Source of the DNA: Cellulomonas gilvus ATCC 13127
GTDB lineage: Bacteria; Actinomycetota; Actinomycetes; Actinomycetales; Cellulomonadaceae
NCBI RefSeq assembly: GCF_000218545.1
Contig: NC_015671.1
Span: 2,914,001-2,978,000, forward strand
Direction of reading: 5' to 3'
DNA length: 64,000 nucleotides
Shown here: positions 8,693-17,449 of the stretch, piece by piece
Layout: the number at the start of each line of letters is the position of its first letter
How positions within the stretch are numbered: position 1 is the first letter of the stretch
Notes under the pieces: model-generated
Database searches by the model: none
Seen by the model: only the letters and a program-made list of their open reading frames with translations
What the model was told of the DNA's origin: nothing
Translations under genes and position numbers: made by a program

Positions 8693-9315
8693 GCGCCCGG
8701 CTCCTGCGGCGCGGGTGGGTCCAGGTGCGTGCCCGTGAGGTAGCGGTGGATCGTCGGGCCCACCTGGGCCACGAGCTCCTCGAGCGTCAGGTCGACGAGG
8801 GGCGGCAGCAGCACCACGTGCCGCGCCACGGCGATGCCCAGCAGGTGCGTGCCGGCCAGTGCGAGCCGGACGACGTTCTCGGACGGCACGCCGGACTGCG
8901 CCAGGACCCGGGAGAAGAGCGTCTCGCGCAGCATCTGCGCCGCCGCCGGCGAGGTCGCGGCCGAGCGCACCAGGCTCAGCAGCACCGGGCGCGTCTCGTC
9001 GGACTCCCACAGGCGCAGATAGGCGTCCGCGGCCGCCCAGCCCGCCCCCGCGGCGGCAGAGCCGATCGCCGCCCCGATCCGTCCCGGGATCGCCGTGCGG
9101 TCCGCCACGACCGTGGTGAACAGCGTCGGCTTGTCGGTGAAGAAGTGCCGGAGGAGCGCCGAGTCGACGCCCGCGGCGGCCGCGATGGCGCGCACGGACG
9201 CCCCCTCGTACCCGCGCTCGGCGAACAGCGTGAGCGCGGCGTCGAGGATCGCGTCCCTCGTCCCGCTGTCCCCGGGGCGGCGCCCGGTCGGCCGTCTCCG
9301 TGGCGACTCCGTCAT
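8689..9315 (-). CDS. TetR-family repressor of the adjacent ABC exporter
   Basis: The 208-residue protein has a classical TetR DNA-binding domain at residues 20-65 ([41 protein letters not shown]). A variable ligand-binding half follows, resembling TetR_C proteins that repress drug exporters. The ATG at 9315 gives MTESPRRR; a slightly longer start is possible but would run into the operator. It is divergent from an ABC ATPase gene, and the 95-base gap holds two tandem palindromes. Repression of itself and of the exporter is therefore likely. Confidence 0.88.
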   Translation of the reverse strand: MTESPRRRPTGRRPGDSGTRDAILDAALTLFAERGYEGASVRAIAAAAGVDSALLRHFFTDKPTLFTTVVADRTAIPGRIGAAIGSAAAGAGWAAADAYLRLWESDETRPVLLSLVRSAATSPAAAQMLRETLFSRVLAQSGVPSENVVRLALAGTHLLGIAVARHVVLLPPLVDLTLEELVAQVGPTIHRYLTGTHLDPPAPQEPGA

Positions 9316-9326
9316 GCGACGACTAT

Positions 9327-9356
9327 TCCACACTTGTGGAGTTCCACGGGTGTGGA
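9327..9356. promoter_or_regulatory. Two tandem 14-bp palindromes, probable TetR operators
   Basis: TCCACACTTGTGGA (9327-9340) and TCCACGGGTGTGGA (9343-9356) are near-identical palindromes spaced 16 bases start to start, immediately upstream of tetR and facing the ABC exporter genes. Symmetric arms TCCAC/GTGGA and tandem placement are typical of TetR dimers binding side by side. The AT content here is much higher than in the flanking DNA, so the promoters probably overlap the sites. Confidence 0.75.
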
Positions 9357-9410
9357 GTTAACTGGCCGAGGGCCCGGTCCCGGGCCGACGTCGCGCGTCA
9401 GGAACCCGCC

Positions 9411-10346
9411 ATGAGCACGCCCCACCCGCACGAACCCGTCATCGAGGTCCAGGGCCTCACCAAGTCCTTCGGCCGGTTCCAGGCGCTGCGCGGCCTGGAC
9501 CTCACGGTCGAGCGCGGCCAGGTGCACGGGTTCCTGGGGCCGAACGGCGCGGGCAAGTCCACGACCATCCGCGTGCTCCTCGGGCTGCTCAGGGCCGACG
9601 GCGGCACGGTCCGCCTGCTGGGCGCCGACCCGTGGGCCGACGTCGTGGCGCTGCACCGCCGCCTGGCGTACGTGCCTGGTGATGTGTCGCTGTGGCCCGG
9701 GATGACCGGCGGCGAGGCGATCGACCTGCTGGGTGCGCTCCGCGGCGGGCTCGACGAGCGGCGGCGCGCCGAGCTGCTCGAGCGGTTCGAGCTCGACCCG
9801 ACGAAGCGGGGCCGCCAGTACTCGAAGGGCAACCGGCAGAAGGTCGCGATCGTCGCGGCGCTCGCGTCCGACGTCGAGCTCCTGGTGCTCGACGAGCCCA
9901 CCTCCGGCCTCGACCCGCTCATGGAGAACGTGTTCCAGGAGGTCGTCGCAGAGGCGACCGCCCGGGGCACCACCGTGCTGCTGTCGAGCCACATCCTTGC
10001 GGAGGTCGAGACGCTCGCCGACCGGCTGAGCATCATCCGCGACGGCCGGATCGTGCAGTCCGGGACGCTCGCCGACCTGCGTGGCCGGACCCGCACCACG
10101 CTGCACGCGACGCTCGACCGGCGGCCGGACGACTCCGCCCTCGCGGCGCTCGATGACGTCCGCGTCGACGACACCGGGCTGAACCTCACCGCGAGCATCG
10201 AGTCCGACCGCATCGGCGAGGCGATGGCGCTGCTCGGACCGTGCGGCTTCCGCTCGCTCACCGTCGCGCCACCGTCCCTGGAGAGCCTGTTCCTGCGCCT
10301 GTACGACGACGAGACCGGCCCGGACCGGGACGGCGGCGCACGATGA
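9411..10346 (+). CDS. ABC exporter ATP-binding protein
   Basis: This is the 311-residue nucleotide-binding subunit of an ABC-2 type exporter. Walker A is GPNGAGKST with Lys49, Walker B with the D-loop is [13 protein letters not shown], and the H-loop is SSHILAEVE. The signature motif is YSKGNRQKV rather than LSGGQ, a form common in antibiotic-exporter ATPases. A C-terminal domain ([11 protein letters not shown]) follows. The ATG at 9411 follows AGGAA. The stop overlaps the permease start (ATGA), and TetR palindromes lie upstream. The transported compound is unknown; drug or lipid export is usual for the family. Confidence 0.92.
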   Translation: MSTPHPHEPVIEVQGLTKSFGRFQALRGLDLTVERGQVHGFLGPNGAGKSTTIRVLLGLLRADGGTVRLLGADPWADVVALHRRLAYVPGDVSLWPGMTGGEAIDLLGALRGGLDERRRAELLERFELDPTKRGRQYSKGNRQKVAIVAALASDVELLVLDEPTSGLDPLMENVFQEVVAEATARGTTVLLSSHILAEVETLADRLSIIRDGRIVQSGTLADLRGRTRTTLHATLDRRPDDSALAALDDVRVDDTGLNLTASIESDRIGEAMALLGPCGFRSLTVAPPSLESLFLRLYDDETGPDRDGGAR

Positions 10347-11956
10347 CCGCGCTCGTCTCGTCGGTGGCCGCACCCCTCACCGGCACGCGCCGGTTGCTGC
10401 GCACCACGCTGCACCACGACGGACGCCTGTTCGCCCCCTGGGTGGTGATCGCGTCCGCGCTGTCCGCGAGCTCGGTGCTCATCTACCCGTTCGTGTTCCC
10501 GACCGCGGCGGACCGGTTCGCGCTCGCGACCGCGATCGGGGCCAACCCCGCGCTCGGCCTGATCTTCGGCCCCGCGTTCGACCTGACCACGGTGGACGGG
10601 TTCAACGCGTGGCGCTCGCTCGCGCTCGGCGGCTTCCTGGTCGCCCTCGGGGCGATCTTCGCGGTGGTCCGCGCCACGCGTGCGCAGGAGGACTCCGGCC
10701 AGGCCGAGCTGCTCGCCTCCGGCGTCCTGGGCCGCTCGTCCCGGCTCATGGCCGGGATCGGCGTCGCGCTCGTCGGGTCGTTCGCGGCGGGGCTCGTCGC
10801 GGGCGTCCTCACGGTGGCGTGCGGTGGCGCATGGGGCCCCTCGATGCTCCTGGGCGCGACGTTCACCGCGAGCGGCTGGATGTTCGCGGCCGTCGCCGCG
10901 GTCGCCGTGCAGGTGGGGTCCGACGCCCGGACCGCGAGCTCGCTCGCCGTCGGGACGCTCGGCGTGCTGTTCCTGCTGCGCGGGTTCTGCGCGTCGCTCG
11001 ACGCGCCGGCGTGGACGCTGTGGGCCAACCCGCTCGGCTGGACCCTGCAGACCCACCCCGCCAGCGGGGACCACTGGGCACCGCTGCTGCTCACCGTCGC
11101 GCTCGTGATCGTCCTGGTCACGGTGGCGTTCGCGCTCCAGGCCCGGCGCGACTACGGGCAGGGCACCATCGCCCCTCGCCCCGGGCCCGCGCGCGGGACC
11201 ACGCGCGGGCCGTGGCGCCTCGCGGCGCGCCTCACGCGGGGCGCCGCGCTCACCTGGCTCGTCGCGTTCGTCATGCTCGGCGTCGTCTTCGGGTACTTCA
11301 CGACGTCGGTCCAGGACATCCTGCGCGCCGACTCCGGCGTCCAGCAGATCCTGGCCGCCGGGGCGGTCACCCCCGCCCAGCTCACCGCGGCGTTCCTGCG
11401 CACCGTCCTCAGCCTCATCGGGATCCTCGCGACCGTCTCCGGGGTGCAGGTGATGCTCCGGGTCCGTGCGGAGGAGCTGTCCGACCGCGTCGAGCCGGTG
11501 CTCGCGGGCGCCGTCACCCGGACGCGCTACCTCGCCGCGCACATCGGCGTCGCGCTCGCGCTGCCCACGGTCCTGCTGCTCGTCGCGGGGACGGTCGTCG
11601 CGACGCTCGCGGCCGGGGCCGACATCGGCATCTCGTTCGGGGACGCGTTCACGCAGGCCGTGGCGACCGCGCCGGCGGTCTGGGCCGTGGTCGCGCTGTC
11701 CGCCGCGGTGGTGGGCGCGCGGCCGGCTGCCGCGCTCGCGGCCTGGGCGGGCGTGCTCGTGTCCTTCGTCCTGACGCTGCTCGGCCCGACCTTCGGCCTG
11801 GACGACTGGGTCCTGGGGATCAGCCCGTTCTGGCACGTCCCCCAGGTCGCCGGACCGGATCCGGACTGGACCGGGCTCGGCTGGCTCGCGCTCGTGACCG
11901 CTGCCCTCCTGACGGTCGGCCTCGTGGGCTTCCGCCGCCGCGACGTGGCCCGCTGA
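10343..11956 (+). CDS. ABC exporter permease
   Basis: The 537-residue membrane protein pairs with the ATPase just upstream, coupled by a 4-bp overlap. About twelve hydrophobic segments form two similar halves. The linker between halves near residue 280 is charged ([23 protein letters not shown]). The [19 protein letters not shown] segment in the first half and [23 protein letters not shown] in the second are the duplicated cytoplasmic motif of large polyketide/antibiotic-type ABC-2 permeases. The substrate cannot be read from sequence. Confidence 0.87.
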   Translation: MTALVSSVAAPLTGTRRLLRTTLHHDGRLFAPWVVIASALSASSVLIYPFVFPTAADRFALATAIGANPALGLIFGPAFDLTTVDGFNAWRSLALGGFLVALGAIFAVVRATRAQEDSGQAELLASGVLGRSSRLMAGIGVALVGSFAAGLVAGVLTVACGGAWGPSMLLGATFTASGWMFAAVAAVAVQVGSDARTASSLAVGTLGVLFLLRGFCASLDAPAWTLWANPLGWTLQTHPASGDHWAPLLLTVALVIVLVTVAFALQARRDYGQGTIAPRPGPARGTTRGPWRLAARLTRGAALTWLVAFVMLGVVFGYFTTSVQDILRADSGVQQILAAGAVTPAQLTAAFLRTVLSLIGILATVSGVQVMLRVRAEELSDRVEPVLAGAVTRTRYLAAHIGVALALPTVLLLVAGTVVATLAAGADIGISFGDAFTQAVATAPAVWAVVALSAAVVGARPAAALAAWAGVLVSFVLTLLGPTFGLDDWVLGISPFWHVPQVAGPDPDWTGLGWLALVTAALLTVGLVGFRRRDVAR

Positions 11957-11991
11957 CCGCGCACCGGCGGACCGCGCGCGCGTCGGGCCCG

Positions 11992-12022
11992 GCCACCCGA
12001 TGCGCGCGACGGCCCGGGTGGC
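11992..12022. terminator. Hairpin between the convergent ABC permease and Tad genes
   Basis: GCCACCCG and CGGGTGGC form an 8-bp stem around a 15-base loop, in the 103-base gap between two convergent stops. There is no T-run, as is common in very GC-rich actinobacteria. A bidirectional terminator role is likely but not certain. Confidence 0.45.
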
Positions 12023-12059
12023 GTGGCCGGTCGGGCGGGGTCGCGGTTCATGCCTCGGG

Positions 12060-12455
12060 TCACGCACGTCGCGGTCCCGCGCGCGCGTGCGCGACCGCGC
12101 CTCCCCCGAGCGCGTGCGGCACCGTGACCGCCACCTCCACGACGCCCGCTCCCGTGGCGTCGCACGCGCGCAGCTCGGCGCCGTTGCGCTGCGCGGCCTG
12201 GTCCGCCCGCGCGCACGCCTGCTCGGCGTCGTGCGTGTGCCGCAGCGTCGTCGCACCCGCGAGCGCCGCCAGGTCCGCGGCGGCCTGGGCACGGCCCCGG
12301 GCCGCGTGCGCGGTCGCGACGGCACCCACGCCCGCGGCGGCCAGCAGCGCGACGAGCACGACCGCGAGCAGCAGCACCGTTCCCGCGCCGCGGTCGTCCC
12401 ACCGCGTGCCGGCCCGCCCGCCCGCGGTGCGCCACGGCTGGCCCGGATGGGTCAC
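12060..12455 (-). CDS. TadE/TadG-like pseudopilin-type protein of the helicase/secretion neighbourhood
   Basis: This is a 131-residue protein with one N-terminal membrane helix (GAGTVLLLAVVLVALLAAAGVGAVATAHAARGRAQAAADLAALAGAT). Helix plus RAQAAADLAALAGA is the standard form of the small Tad-linked proteins called tadE-like DECH. The DRGAGTV segment resembles the prepilin-type G-x-x-T/S cleavage region. The GTG start overlaps the preceding stop by four bases (GTGA). It is the last gene of the Tad operon. The role is probably as a minor component of the Flp-like pilus or secretion apparatus. Confidence 0.8.
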   Translation of the reverse strand: MTHPGQPWRTAGGRAGTRWDDRGAGTVLLLAVVLVALLAAAGVGAVATAHAARGRAQAAADLAALAGATTLRHTHDAEQACARADQAAQRNGAELRACDATGAGVVEVAVTVPHALGGGAVAHARAGPRRA

Positions 12456-12808
12456 GGCTCCACCCACGCGACCGCACGACCCTCGACCGTCACCGCGTCA
12501 CCCAGCGCGCCCACGGGCAGCCCCGCGGTGACGGTGACCGTGACCCAGCGGTCGTCACGCGTCACCGAGACGTGCGCGCCGCCACCCGCGACCCGGTGCG
12601 CCGCCGCCACCGCCTCGCCGTCCGGCTCCCCGAGCGCGGCGATACGCGCCGCCGTGCGTGCCGCCTCGGCGCAGCGCATGTGCTGCACGCCCGCCACGCC
12701 TACGCCCAGCACCGCGAGCACCAGCAGGACCACGGCGGGCAGGCCGACCGCGAGCTCCGCGGTGACCGCGCCGCGATCACCCCGTCCGGCCCGCCCACCG
12801 CCGGTCAC
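12452..12808 (-). CDS. TadE-like minor pilin
   Basis: The 118-residue protein has the TadE motif DRGAVTAELAVGLPAVVLLVLAVLGVGVAGVQHMRCAEAARTAARIAA at residues 9-55. It has a short positive leader, a Glu five residues into the hydrophobic stretch as in type IV-like pilins, and a single helix. The remainder is a small exported domain. The GTG start overlaps the DUF4244 stop (GTGA), and its own stop overlaps the next start. It probably sits in the base or tip of the Flp pilus. Confidence 0.82.
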   Translation of the reverse strand: MTGGGRAGRGDRGAVTAELAVGLPAVVLLVLAVLGVGVAGVQHMRCAEAARTAARIAALGEPDGEAVAAAHRVAGGGAHVSVTRDDRWVTVTVTAGLPVGALGDAVTVEGRAVAWVEP

Positions 12809-13095
12809 AGCGAGAGCGCCTGCTTGACGATGCCCAGCAGCAGACCCCTGACCTCGTTGCCCTTGAGGATCACCACCAGCAGCCCCGCGAAGCCGACCGC
12901 GGCCAGCGTCGCGATCGCGTACTCCGCGGTGGCCATGCCCGCGTCGCGTCCCGCCGCCGCGACGCGCCGCGCCACCCGACGGGGCACCCACCCCCGCGCC
13001 GGGACGCACGCGTGGCGTCGCATCGTGCCGTCCGCGTCGTCGGCCGCCGCCTGGTCCGCGTCGCGGGGCTCTCCGGTCTCGCACTCGGTCGTCAT
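12805..13095 (-). CDS. DUF4244 Flp-type major pilin candidate
   Basis: This is a 96-residue protein with a long charged leader and then G-MATAEYAIATLAAVGFAGLLVVILKGNEVRGLL. The Gly followed by a Met-Ala-Thr-Ala-Glu hydrophobic helix is the class III (Flp) prepilin cleavage pattern, with the required Glu at position 5 of the mature form. Mature subunits of about 45 residues, almost all helix, are typical of Flp pilins. The ATG at 13095 has GGGAGCGAGC just upstream. A 185-base gap to tadC suggests its own promoter, fitting a protein needed in many copies. Confidence 0.8.
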   Translation of the reverse strand: MTTECETGEPRDADQAAADDADGTMRRHACVPARGWVPRRVARRVAAAGRDAGMATAEYAIATLAAVGFAGLLVVILKGNEVRGLLLGIVKQALSL

Positions 13096-13280
13096 GCTCG
13101 CTCCCTCCCACCGGCCGGGGCCGGCTCCCTCGTCGTCACCGCCCGTGGGACGGCCACGCCGGCCATCCGGCGCGCGCCCACTGTCGCCACGGCGCCCCGT
13201 CCGGCGTCGGGCGACGACCGTGCACGGGGAGTGCCACCGGCGCCGGCCCGGGCTGTGGTCGGGCCGACGTGGAGCCGCCG

Positions 13281-13826
13281 TCACGGCAGGACGCCGACGA
13301 GGTCGCCCGCCAGGCCGAGCACCAGCGGCGCGAGGCCCAGCAGCACGAACGCGGGCAGGAAGCACAGGCCGAGCGGGAGCACCAGGTGCACGCCCAGCGC
13401 GCCGCCCGCGGTGCGCGCCCGGCGTCGCCGCTCGCGCCGCGCCGCGGCGGCCCGCGAGCGCAGCGCCGGACCCGGGGCCGCACCGCCGACCCACGCCGGC
13501 TCGAGGGCGTCCCGCACCTCTCGCACGCGCTCGGGAGCACCCGCCCACGCCGCGCTCCAGGAGGCACCCAGCACCAGTGCCGCCCCCGCGGCCGCGAGCG
13601 CGTGCCCGTCCGGCCCGCCGACCGCGGTCCCCACGGCCTCGAGCGAGCGCGGCACCGACGCACCCGCCCCGAGCGCCGCGTCCACGAGGTCGAGGAGCAG
13701 CACACCGTCGACCGGGACCGCCGCACGCGTGGCGGGATCTCGCCGCCGCGGCGTGCGGACGTCGCGGTGCAGCCACCACGGCGCGCTCACCACGACGGCC
13801 GCCGCGGCCAGCAGGGCGCCGCTCAT
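13281..13826 (-). CDS. tadC: TadC-like inner-membrane platform protein (type II secretion F family)
   Basis: The 181-residue protein begins with a hydrophobic helix (MSGALLAAAAVVVSAPWWLH). A cytoplasmic T2SF-type domain follows (LLLDLVDAALGAGASVPRSLEAVGTAVGG), and it ends with two membrane helices (GGALGVHLVLPLGLCFLPAFVLLGLAPLVLGLAGDL). GxxLxxALxxxA-type packing and the LCFLPAF motif match TadC. It is shorter than proteobacterial TadC, as usual in actinobacteria. The ATG overlaps the tadB stop (ATGA). Confidence 0.82.
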   Translation of the reverse strand: MSGALLAAAAVVVSAPWWLHRDVRTPRRRDPATRAAVPVDGVLLLDLVDAALGAGASVPRSLEAVGTAVGGPDGHALAAAGAALVLGASWSAAWAGAPERVREVRDALEPAWVGGAAPGPALRSRAAAARRERRRRARTAGGALGVHLVLPLGLCFLPAFVLLGLAPLVLGLAGDLVGVLP

Positions 13827-14485
13827 CGGGCGGGCGTGGGCCGCTCGGCGCGCGCGAGCAGGCGTGCGGTCCATCTGCGCCCCAGCAGCAGGAGGCCCGC
13901 ACCCGCCACGCCGCTCGTGGTCCCGAGGCCGCCGCCGAGCAGCACGCCCACGGGGTCCGCGCCCAGCAGCGCACCGAGCGCGAGCCCGAGCAGCGGCAGA
14001 CCGGCGAGCACCCGCGCGGTCGCGCGCGGGCCTGCGAGCGCGGCCGCCACCTCGTCGCGCTCCTCGGCGTCCTGGACCAGCGCCTCGGCGACGCGGTTGA
14101 GCACACCCGCGAGCGGTGCACCGAGCTCGCGCGCGGTCGCAGTCGCCGCCACCACGGCCGCGGCCCGCTCGGCATCCCGCGCCGCCCGACGACGCCGCGC
14201 GGACCGTCCGCGCCCCGGACGCGCGGGCCCACACGCCGCGACGAGCATCGGGACGTCGGGCGCGTCCCGCACCGGCCGTCCCAGCACCGCCGACCACGCC
14301 TGGTCCGGTGCGCGCCCCGCACGCAGCTCCGCCGCGACGGCCACGAGCGCGGCACCCAGCTCGACGCCGGCCGCCCGGTCCCGCCGGCCTACGACCGTCG
14401 TCGCCCGCGTGGGAAGCCTGCGCCCGCGGGGGCCCGCGCACGCGGCGACCACGACGGCACCCGCGAGGCCGACGAGCAGGCTCAC
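13823..14485 (-). CDS. tadB: TadB-like inner-membrane platform protein
   Basis: This is a 220-residue platform protein that should pair with TadC under the ATPase. An N-terminal helix (VSLLVGLAGAVVVAACAG) precedes a soluble domain with GVELGAALVAVAAELRAGRAPDQAWSAVLG, typical of the T2SF family. The central segment ELGAPLAGVLNRVAEALVQDAEERDEVAAALAGPRATARVLAGLPLLGLALGALLGADPVGVL is the conserved TadB signature. The GTG overlaps the tadA stop (GTGA) and the stop overlaps the tadC start. Confidence 0.83.
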   Translation of the reverse strand: MSLLVGLAGAVVVAACAGPRGRRLPTRATTVVGRRDRAAGVELGAALVAVAAELRAGRAPDQAWSAVLGRPVRDAPDVPMLVAACGPARPGRGRSARRRRAARDAERAAAVVAATATARELGAPLAGVLNRVAEALVQDAEERDEVAAALAGPRATARVLAGLPLLGLALGALLGADPVGVLLGGGLGTTSGVAGAGLLLLGRRWTARLLARAERPTPAR

Positions 14486-15660
14486 GGCCCCGCGCCGATC
14501 AGACGCGCCCAGCCCGGCCCCCGCTCCACCGCGCCCGCCGCCGACACGGTCAGCGCGGGGTGCACCTCGAGGCCGCCCGGGCCGCGGCGCACCACACCGA
14601 TCTCGGCGAGGAACCGCCGTCCGCGCCCCGGTCCGTCGCGGCGCAGGTGGAGCACCGCGTCGAACGCGGCCGCGGCCTGCGCGGCCACCGCGTCCCGGCT
14701 CAGCCCGGCCAGCGCGGCGAGCGCCTCGAGCCGCGCGGGCACGTCCGCCGCGGTGTTGGCGTGCACGGTCGCGCAGCCACCGTCGTGGCCGGTGTTGAGG
14801 GCCGCCATGACCTCGCGCACCTCGGCGCCCCGGCACTCGCCCAGCACGATCCGGTCGGGTCGCATGCGCAGCGCCTGCCGGACCAGCTCGGCGAGATCCA
14901 CGCGTCCCGCGCCGTCGACGTTCGCGCGGCGGGCCAGCAGCCGCACCACGTGGGGGTGCGCGGGCATGAGCTCGCCCGCCTCCTCGATCACCACGATCCG
15001 CTCGTCGTGGCCCACCCAGGACAGCAGCGCCGCCAGCAGCGTGGTCTTGCCCGATCCGGTGGCGCCCGAGACCAGCAGGTTCGCGCGACGCTCGACCAGG
15101 TCCCGCACCACCGGCACCACGCCGGGTGCGAGCGTGCCGGACGCGACCAGCTCCCCGACGGACAGCGCACGCGTGCGCACCACGCGCAGGCTCAGCAACG
15201 TGCCCGCACCCGCGACCGGGGGCAGGACGGCATGCAGCCGGGTCCCGTCGGGCAGGCGCGCATCGGCCGTGGGCGCGGCGTCGTCGAGGCGCTGACCGCC
15301 CGCGGCCGCGAGCCGGACCGCGAGCGCACGCACGTCCTCGTCGGAGCCCAGGTCCACGCCCGTGCGCACCAGCCGCCCGTCGCGCTCCACCCAGACGTCC
15401 CGCGGCCCGTTCACCAGGACGTCGGTGACCAGCGGGTCCTCGAGCAGCGCCTGCAGCGGGCCGGCCCCGACGATCGCCGCCCGGACCCGCCGCGCCGTCG
15501 CCGCGAGCGCCGCCGAGCCGAGCACCGCGCCGCGCGCGCGTGCGACGTCCACCACGAGCCGGAGCCACGCGTCGTCGGACGCCGGTCCCAGCCCCCGCGC
15601 ACGCTCGCGTACGGCGTCGACGAACGCGTCGTCGACGCCGTGACCCGCGACCACGCTCAC
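14482..15660 (-). CDS. tadA: TadA/CpaF-type secretion ATPase
   Basis: The 392-residue hexameric ATPase powers assembly of the Flp pilus. The N-terminal domain leads into GAGPLQALLEDPLVTDVLVNGPRDVWVERDG, typical of CpaF. Walker A is SGATGSGKTTL with Lys205. The Asp box is IVVIEEAGEL, Walker B is RPDRIVLGECRGAEVREVMAALNTGHDGG, and the His box is CATVHANTAADVPARLEALA. All catalytic elements are present. The GTG start overlaps the upstream stop and the stop overlaps tadB. Confidence 0.92.
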   Translation of the reverse strand: MSVVAGHGVDDAFVDAVRERARGLGPASDDAWLRLVVDVARARGAVLGSAALAATARRVRAAIVGAGPLQALLEDPLVTDVLVNGPRDVWVERDGRLVRTGVDLGSDEDVRALAVRLAAAGGQRLDDAAPTADARLPDGTRLHAVLPPVAGAGTLLSLRVVRTRALSVGELVASGTLAPGVVPVVRDLVERRANLLVSGATGSGKTTLLAALLSWVGHDERIVVIEEAGELMPAHPHVVRLLARRANVDGAGRVDLAELVRQALRMRPDRIVLGECRGAEVREVMAALNTGHDGGCATVHANTAADVPARLEALAALAGLSRDAVAAQAAAAFDAVLHLRRDGPGRGRRFLAEIGVVRRGPGGLEVHPALTVSAAGAVERGPGWARLIGAGP

Positions 15661-16511
15661 CGCAGCTCCCGCACCAGCTCGCGGGCGACGCGGGCGGCGG
15701 CACGCGCGACACCACCCGTGAGGGGCAGCCCGCCGCGCTCCGACGCCGCCGCGGTCCGCCGGTCCACGGGCAACCGGCCGAGCAGCGGCAGGTCGACGGC
15801 CTGCGCCAGCTCGGCCGCACCCAGTCCACCGGGCGCGGGCCCCGCCGCCACCACTCCGGTGGGCGCGCCGTGTCCCACGAGCTGCGGACGCAGCGCGAGC
15901 ACACCCGCGACGGTCCGCAGGTCCCGCGGCGCCACCACGACGAGCACGTCGCACGCCGCGGCGACGGACTCGCCGCTGACCACGCCCGACCGGTCCAGGT
16001 CCAGCACCAGCACGCCGCACACGCCGGTCAGGGCGTGCAGGACGTCGCTGACCACGGCGGGTTCGGGCGGCGCGGGTCGCAGCCGGTCGGCGCTGAGCAC
16101 AGCGCACGGACCCCACCGGGGCAGCAGCGCGACCACCTGCGTCCCGTCGACGTCGCCACGCGCGCCCGCCAGGTCGGGCCAGCGCACGCCGTCCGCGTCC
16201 TCGAGCGCCAGGAGCACGTCCACGCCGGCCGACGATCGGTCGAGGTCCACGAGCGCGGTCGCGGTGCTCCGCGCGAACCGCGCGGCGAGTGCCGCCGCGA
16301 ACGTCGAGGCGCCCGCACCGCCACGGCCACCCACGACCCCGATCACCGTCGCCCGGCCGCCCCCGCCTGCGGCCCCGCTCCCGCCGACGAACCCGTCGAG
16401 CGGGGCGGCCGTCGTCCGACGTCCCCCCGTGCCCCTCGCCACCGCTCCACCTCCGCTCGCCGCCGGCCGCGTCCGCACCGCGGTCCGGACCTTCCCGCGC
16501 GGCGACCGCAC
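15657..16511 (-). CDS. Septum-site-determining-like protein (CpaE/TadZ, ParA-type ATPase fold)
   Basis: This 284-residue first gene of the Tad operon corresponds to M. tuberculosis Rv3660c. It has a deviant Walker A (VVGGRGGAGASTFAAALAARFA, GGxGAS instead of GKGGxGKS) and the ParA-like LVDLDRSSAGVDVLLALED. A late VVVVAPRDLRTVAGVLAL segment also fits the family. TadZ/CpaE proteins place the pilus machine in the cell, usually at a pole. The N-terminal receiver-like domain of longer homologues is not present. The start is uncertain: GTG 16511 is the longest option, and the first 45 residues are low-complexity. Confidence 0.78.
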   Translation of the reverse strand: MRSPRGKVRTAVRTRPAASGGGAVARGTGGRRTTAAPLDGFVGGSGAAGGGGRATVIGVVGGRGGAGASTFAAALAARFARSTATALVDLDRSSAGVDVLLALEDADGVRWPDLAGARGDVDGTQVVALLPRWGPCAVLSADRLRPAPPEPAVVSDVLHALTGVCGVLVLDLDRSGVVSGESVAAACDVLVVVAPRDLRTVAGVLALRPQLVGHGAPTGVVAAGPAPGGLGAAELAQAVDLPLLGRLPVDRRTAAASERGGLPLTGGVARAAARVARELVRELR

Positions 16512-16651
16512 GCGGAGGAGCTGCCACGCCCGCCGTGGACGTCCGGCCCGGTGCGCGGGCTGGGGTCGGCCGGCCGGCGCGGTCCGCCGGGCTGTCGGCG
16601 TCGGTCGCTACGCTCGCGGGCAGGCCCACGGTCCGACGAGAGGGGACGCCC

Positions 16652-17449
16652 GTGCCCGACGAGCAGCCGCGTGCGGCGGCGTTCTTCGACCTGGACAAGA
16701 CGATCATCGCGACGTCGTCGGCCACCGCGTTCTCGCGCGGGTTCCTCGCGCAGGGCCTGCTCACCAAGCGGAACGTGCTGCGCACCGCGGTCGCGCAGTT
16801 CCTGTACCTGGTCGGCGGCGCGGACGAGGTGCAGACCGAACGGCTGCGCGCCAACCTGTCGCGCACCGTCACGGGCTGGCCGGTCTCGCAGGTCTCGCAG
16901 ATCGTCGCCGAGACGCTGCACGAGGCGATCGACCCCACCGTCTACGCCGAGGCGGTCACCCTCATCCAGGAGCACCACGCGGCGGGCCGCGACGTGGTCA
17001 TCGTCTCGGCGTCCGGGAGCGAGATCGTCGGTCCCATCGCCGCGATCCTCGGCGCGGACCACGTCGTGGCGACGCGGATGACCGTGGTGGACGGGCGGTA
17101 CACCGGAGAGATCGACTTCTACGCATACGGCGAGAACAAGGCGCAGGCGGTCCGTGACCTCGCCGACCAGCACGGCTACGACCTCACGGCGAGCTACGCG
17201 TACTCCGACTCGATCACCGACGCACCCATGCTCGGCGTGGTGGGCCACGGCTTCGCGGTCAACCCCGACCGCGGCCTGCGGCGCCTGGCCGAGCAGAGCG
17301 GCTGGGAGGTGCTCACCTTCCGCCGGCCCGTGCCGCTGTTCGAGTTCGACCGCGAGGCGCGCGTGACCACCGGCGTGCTCGCCGCGCTGGCCGCGGGCGC
17401 GCTCGTGGCGTGGTGGGCCGTGCGGCGGCACCGGCGCCGGTCCGCCTGA
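16652..17449 (+). CDS. HAD-superfamily subfamily IB hydrolase with C-terminal membrane anchor
   Basis: The 265-residue phosphatase-like protein has HAD motif I AAFFDLDKTIIATSS (two catalytic Asp), motif II VIVSASGSEIV, and motif III/IV ENKAQAVRDLADQHGYDLTASYAYSDSITDAPML. The last 25 residues form a membrane helix followed by an Arg-rich tail. Close homologues, such as Rv3661, sit divergent from the SSD/Tad genes in many actinobacteria, as here. The substrate is unknown; serine-phosphate or phospholipid-like substrates are known for relatives. The GTG at 16652 follows GAGAGGGG. A TACGCT -10 candidate lies at 16609-16614. Confidence 0.87.
   Translation: MPDEQPRAAAFFDLDKTIIATSSATAFSRGFLAQGLLTKRNVLRTAVAQFLYLVGGADEVQTERLRANLSRTVTGWPVSQVSQIVAETLHEAIDPTVYAEAVTLIQEHHAAGRDVVIVSASGSEIVGPIAAILGADHVVATRMTVVDGRYTGEIDFYAYGENKAQAVRDLADQHGYDLTASYAYSDSITDAPMLGVVGHGFAVNPDRGLRRLAEQSGWEVLTFRRPVPLFEFDREARVTTGVLAALAAGALVAWWAVRRHRRRSA

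Noticed and set aside
9398..12325. 975-codon minus-strand open frame opposite the ABC exporter and tad genes
   Set aside because: Composition is Arg/Glu/Asp repeats without motifs; the opposite strand holds a complete ABC exporter with Walker motifs.
16512..16651. 6C-type sRNA between the SSD and HAD genes, as in mycobacteria
   Set aside because: The 140-base gap has no run of six C and appears filled by promoter elements for the HAD gene.
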